64,000 nt of DNA from Campylobacterota bacterium (GTDB lineage: Bacteria; Campylobacterota; Campylobacteria; Campylobacterales; Sulfurimonadaceae): assembly GCA_040752835.1 (NCBI GenBank), contig JBFMGG010000004.1, forward strand, positions 1 through 64,000. The letters are read 5' to 3'. Numbering within the stretch: position 1 is the first letter of the stretch; the number at the start of each line of letters is the position of its first letter. The notes beneath the pieces were generated by a model. The model was not told where the DNA came from, did no database searches, and saw only the letters and a program-made list of their open reading frames with translations. Made by a program: the position numbers and the translations under genes. This document shows, in pieces, positions 61,746 through 64,000 of the stretch.

Positions 61746-62423
61746 TTAGCGGCGTAGCTCGACATGCTCTTCGTCAATCCATCCTTCCCGTCCATACGCA
61801 CTCCACCCTTTCTTGGTCGCAATCCCGCTGACTTTGTATGCATTTCCCCGCTTTGCGGTCGACGTAAAAACGGTTTTACTCCGGTACGGGCGGCATTCTC
61901 CGTTTCGGGTGCATACCTCGGCCCCCTCTTTGGCGACGAGCGTCACCGGTTCGATCGCCTGGATCTCCCCCTCGGGCATATCTGAAACGGCGGCGGCAGA
62001 TCCAGCCTCCTTTTGCCGGTTCGGGGCGTCGTGTTTGCCGTCGATAATCTCCAGCAACAGCTTGCGCGCTTCGCGGTCTCCCTGTTTGGCCGCCTTGGAC
62101 AACCACAGCATCGAGTGATCCAAATTTTTGGGCACACCGCGCCCCGAGGCGTACATCAGCGCCAGATTATACTGCGCGTCGACGTATCCTTGTAGCGCCG
62201 ATTTTTCGTACCACGATGCCGCCCGCGTCTGATTGCGATCCACCGCGATCCCCCGTTCGTACATCACGCCGACCTCGAACTGGGCCGTCTTGTCTTCGCG
62301 CAGCGCATCGGTATAGATTTTCCAAAACGACTCCTGCACCTTTGCATTGGGGAGCGTGTTTTCGGCCGCCGACAATGTGACCAGCAAGGCCATAACGATT
62401 ATTACCCCGATTTTCCCGTTCAT
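61746..62423 (-). CDS. exported Sel1-repeat protein with SH3-like end
   Basis: This 225-residue protein has a signal peptide (cut near LSAAEN, residue 20). Two to three Sel1/TPR-type repeats follow (AQFEVGVMYERGIAVDRNQTRAASWYEKSA and AQYNLALMYASGRGVPKNLDHSMLWLSKAA). The C-terminal 65 residues look like a bacterial SH3 domain (SAYGREGWIDEEHVEL), which often binds cell wall. A disulfide is possible in CTRNGEC. It likely acts in the periplasm. It lies 12 bases after upp. Confidence 0.8.
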   Translation of the reverse strand: MNGKIGVIIVMALLVTLSAAENTLPNAKVQESFWKIYTDALREDKTAQFEVGVMYERGIAVDRNQTRAASWYEKSALQGYVDAQYNLALMYASGRGVPKNLDHSMLWLSKAAKQGDREARKLLLEIIDGKHDAPNRQKEAGSAAAVSDMPEGEIQAIEPVTLVAKEGAEVCTRNGECRPYRSKTVFTSTAKRGNAYKVSGIATKKGWSAYGREGWIDEEHVELRR

Positions 62424-62435
62424 CCGATTCCTTAT

Positions 62436-63056
62436 TTAAAGTGTGTTGTAGGCGCGGTCTCCCGCGTCTCCAAGTCCGGGAATGATAAATTTATTCTCAT
62501 CCAGTCCCAGGTCGATTTGGGCGATGTACATCTCGACGTCGCCGTGTTCGGATTCAACCCGTGCTATTCCCTCGGGCGAACCGATGACGTGAAGGGTGAT
62601 GATTTTTTCGGCCCCTTTGGCCTTTACCGTCGCAATTGCGTCGCAAAGCGATCCCCCCGTAGCCACCATCGTATCGACCAGTATCACCGTTTTGCCGCCG
62701 CAATCTCTCAAACGGTCGTAATACAGACGGCTTTCATGGGTGCGTTCATCGCGCTTGATCCCCAAAAAGCCCGATTCTACGTTCGCCAACGTTTCGATAA
62801 TCGCCTCGTGCATCGGCAATGCCGCCCGCAGAACCGAAACGACGACCAGCGAGGATTCGTCGATGAATTCCATTTGGGTCTCCCCTCTCCAGCTCCGGAG
62901 CGTTCTTGCCACCGTCGGCGTTTTCCTGAGCGCTTCGTTCAAAAGGATTTTTGTAATCTCCTTGATCGTATGGCGAAAAACGAGCGGCGTCAGACTGACA
63001 TCGCGCAGCGTGTTGACCAGGGTCGTTAAAAGGGGGGATCGGGGGTTGGTGCACAT
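62436..63056 (-). CDS. upp: uracil phosphoribosyltransferase
   Basis: This 206-residue enzyme converts uracil and PRPP to UMP in pyrimidine salvage. The PRPP motif VILVDTMVATGGSL is near residue 126, and LRAALPMHEAI near residue 75 and the uracil-binding end YIAQIDLGLDENKFIIPGLGDAGDRAY are present. The start at 63056 follows AAAAGAGACCCG. A TATAAT box is upstream, so it is not simply the tail of the infA transcript. Confidence 0.95.
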   Translation of the reverse strand: MCTNPRSPLLTTLVNTLRDVSLTPLVFRHTIKEITKILLNEALRKTPTVARTLRSWRGETQMEFIDESSLVVVSVLRAALPMHEAIIETLANVESGFLGIKRDERTHESRLYYDRLRDCGGKTVILVDTMVATGGSLCDAIATVKAKGAEKIITLHVIGSPEGIARVESEHGDVEMYIAQIDLGLDENKFIIPGLGDAGDRAYNTL

Positions 63057-63083
63057 CGGGTCTCTTTTGGTTCGATATGCGTA

Positions 63084-63089
63084 ATTATA
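63084..63089 (-). promoter_or_regulatory. -10 box for upp
   Basis: Minus-strand TATAAT (CACTATAATTACG) lies 27 bases before the upp ATG, within the 74-base gap after infA. Confidence 0.6.
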
Positions 63090-63130
63090 GTGAAATCGAC
63101 GGGAGAAACGCACCTGCAATGCAGGGCGTA

Positions 63131-63349
63131 TTATTTGTAGCGGTAAGTGATGCGCCCTTTGTCAAGGCTGTAAGGGGTCAACTCGATTTTCACCGTGTCA
63201 CCGGGGAGAATTTTGATGTAGTGCATCCGCATTTTTCCAGCAATATGGCACAAAATCACATGCCCGTTCGCCAGTTCTACCCGAAACGTTGCGTTCGGTA
63301 GCGCCTCAATGATCTTTCCGTCTACTTCAATGACATCATCTTTTGCCAT
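63131..63349 (-). CDS. infA: translation initiation factor IF-1
   Basis: This is a 72-residue S1-fold protein from the ATG at 63349 (AGGAAATAAG upstream). The canonical sequence [35 protein letters not shown] and [16 protein letters not shown] is complete. It assists start-site selection on the 30S subunit. It follows map by 10 bases, an arrangement derived from the end of the spc operon; rpmJ and rpsM do not follow. Confidence 0.97.
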   Translation of the reverse strand: MAKDDVIEVDGKIIEALPNATFRVELANGHVILCHIAGKMRMHYIKILPGDTVKIELTPYSLDKGRITYRYK

Positions 63350-63359
63350 CTTATTTCCT

Positions 63360-64000
63360 TTACGCGATTGATAATATTTCAGCTCTACCGTTGATAACCG
63401 CAACCGTATGCTCATAATGGGAGCCTTTCAGCCCGTCCGTGCTGACTACATCCCATCCGTTAGAAAGAATCTTGGATGTCCCTTCCCTGTGACAGATCAT
63501 CGGCTCGATGCAAAACACCATTCCGTTTTTGATCTTCGGACCCGCCTTGGGGTTGGGTCCATCAAGGTAATTGGGAATTTCCGGTTCTTCGTGGGGCTTT
63601 TTTCCGATCCCGTGTCCGCAAAATCCGCGCAAAGGGACGAATCCCCGCCCAAGGATGAATTTTTCGATCTCATGTGAGAGCTCTTTAAACCGCATCCCTT
63701 CACGGATGACGTCGATGGCGTGGTAAAGAGAATCTTTTGCGCACGCGATCAACGCTTCGTCTTCTTTGCTGATGGTTCCGACACCGACCGAAACGGCACC
63801 GTCTCCGAAGTATCCCCCTTTTTGGGTCCCCACGTCAAATCCTACAATGTCCCCTTCTTTGAGGGCATAGTCGGTGGGTATTCCGTGGATGATCACTTCG
63901 TTGACAGAGATGCAGACGGCATTGGGGAAACCGTAAAGGCCCTTGAAAGAGGGGGTGGCGCCTTGGCTGCGGATATACTCCTCCGCCATGGCATCCAGTT
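63360..64000 (-). CDS. map: methionine aminopeptidase (5' end outside window)
   Basis: This type I enzyme removes the initiator methionine. The visible 213 codons run off the window; the frame continues upstream of the internal methionine (residues ..[13 protein letters not shown]). The metal ligands are in [20 protein letters not shown] (two aspartates), [12 protein letters not shown] (histidine), FCIEPM (glutamate) and HYEHTVAV (glutamate). About 35-40 N-terminal residues are missing from view. Confidence 0.95.
   Translation of the reverse strand, partial: LDAMAEEYIRSQGATPSFKGLYGFPNAVCISVNEVIIHGIPTDYALKEGDIVGFDVGTQKGGYFGDGAVSVGVGTISKEDEALIACAKDSLYHAIDVIREGMRFKELSHEIEKFILGRGFVPLRGFCGHGIGKKPHEEPEIPNYLDGPNPKAGPKIKNGMVFCIEPMICHREGTSKILSNGWDVVSTDGLKGSHYEHTVAVINGRAEILSIA

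Noticed and set aside
1-64000. CRISPR arrays, tRNA/rRNA genes, insertion sequences, prophage or integrase genes
   Set aside because: None seen: no spaced direct repeats, no tRNA T-loop context in the intergenic gaps, and no transposase or integrase motifs in any credible gene.

Overview
The window is a 64 kb stretch of chromosome from a motile member of the Campylobacterota (Epsilonproteobacteria), most like the free-living Sulfuricurvum/Sulfurimonas group. Four things point there. First, the nuoA-N operon has a small NuoX-type protein in place of NuoE and is followed by a PflA-like TPR protein, as in Campylobacter and Helicobacter. Second, the block argS-tatA-gmk-acidic protein-fliR-ABC ATPase-tsf-rpsB has the gene order I recall from Campylobacter jejuni. 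Third, there are Campylobacterota-typical families (DUF2393 pair, DUF3373 outer-membrane protein, AguB). Fourth, the codon use is even throughout. By eye the base composition is near 50% GC. I see no rRNA, tRNA, CRISPR array, prophage, insertion sequence or origin.

Layout. 1-19061: a partial gene end, a short pflA-like gene and a 14-gene complex I operon on the minus strand. 19380-31477: a soluble chemoreceptor, an AAA+ ATPase, endonuclease IV, an aminotransferase, a polytopic membrane protein, a lipoprotein, a damaged aldo/keto reductase, a small unknown protein, a Y-family polymerase, a DUF234 protein, a J-domain protein and AguB. 31599-39488: argS, tatA, gmk, an acidic receiver-like protein, an exported PLD-like protein (plus strand), fliR, a LolD-type ATPase, tsf and rpsB. 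39795-47787: a DUF3373 outer-membrane protein, Bcp, an aldehyde dehydrogenase, a truncated hemoglobin, ilvE, an SPFH protein, hisIE and two DUF2393 proteins. 47784-57968: a radical SAM protein, purF, dapB, trxB, trxA, a di-heme peroxidase, a GGDEF/EAL protein, a YraN protein and a formate dehydrogenase-like enzyme. 57994-64000: an SDR, a CvfB-like protein, a small protein, ppnP, a cold-shock/receiver-like protein apparently split by a frameshift, a Sel1 protein, upp, infA and the end of map.

The most striking region is complex I. The NADH-input subunits NuoE and NuoF are absent. In their place are a 74-residue NuoX-like protein and a 678-residue fusion of a NuoF-like iron-sulfur segment with a GltD-type FAD/NAD(P) oxidoreductase. 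Two complete, different NuoG proteins follow in tandem. This suggests an electron-input module unlike the canonical NADH dehydrogenase arm and unlike the flavodoxin-linked Campylobacter version.

Other notable signals are a probable frameshift at an A7 tract (60745-60751), an aldo/keto reductase that has lost about 40 N-terminal codons, a palindromic shared -10 element (TATAATTATA) between two divergent genes, and several genes whose -10 box lies only 6-9 bases before the start codon, suggesting leaderless mRNAs.
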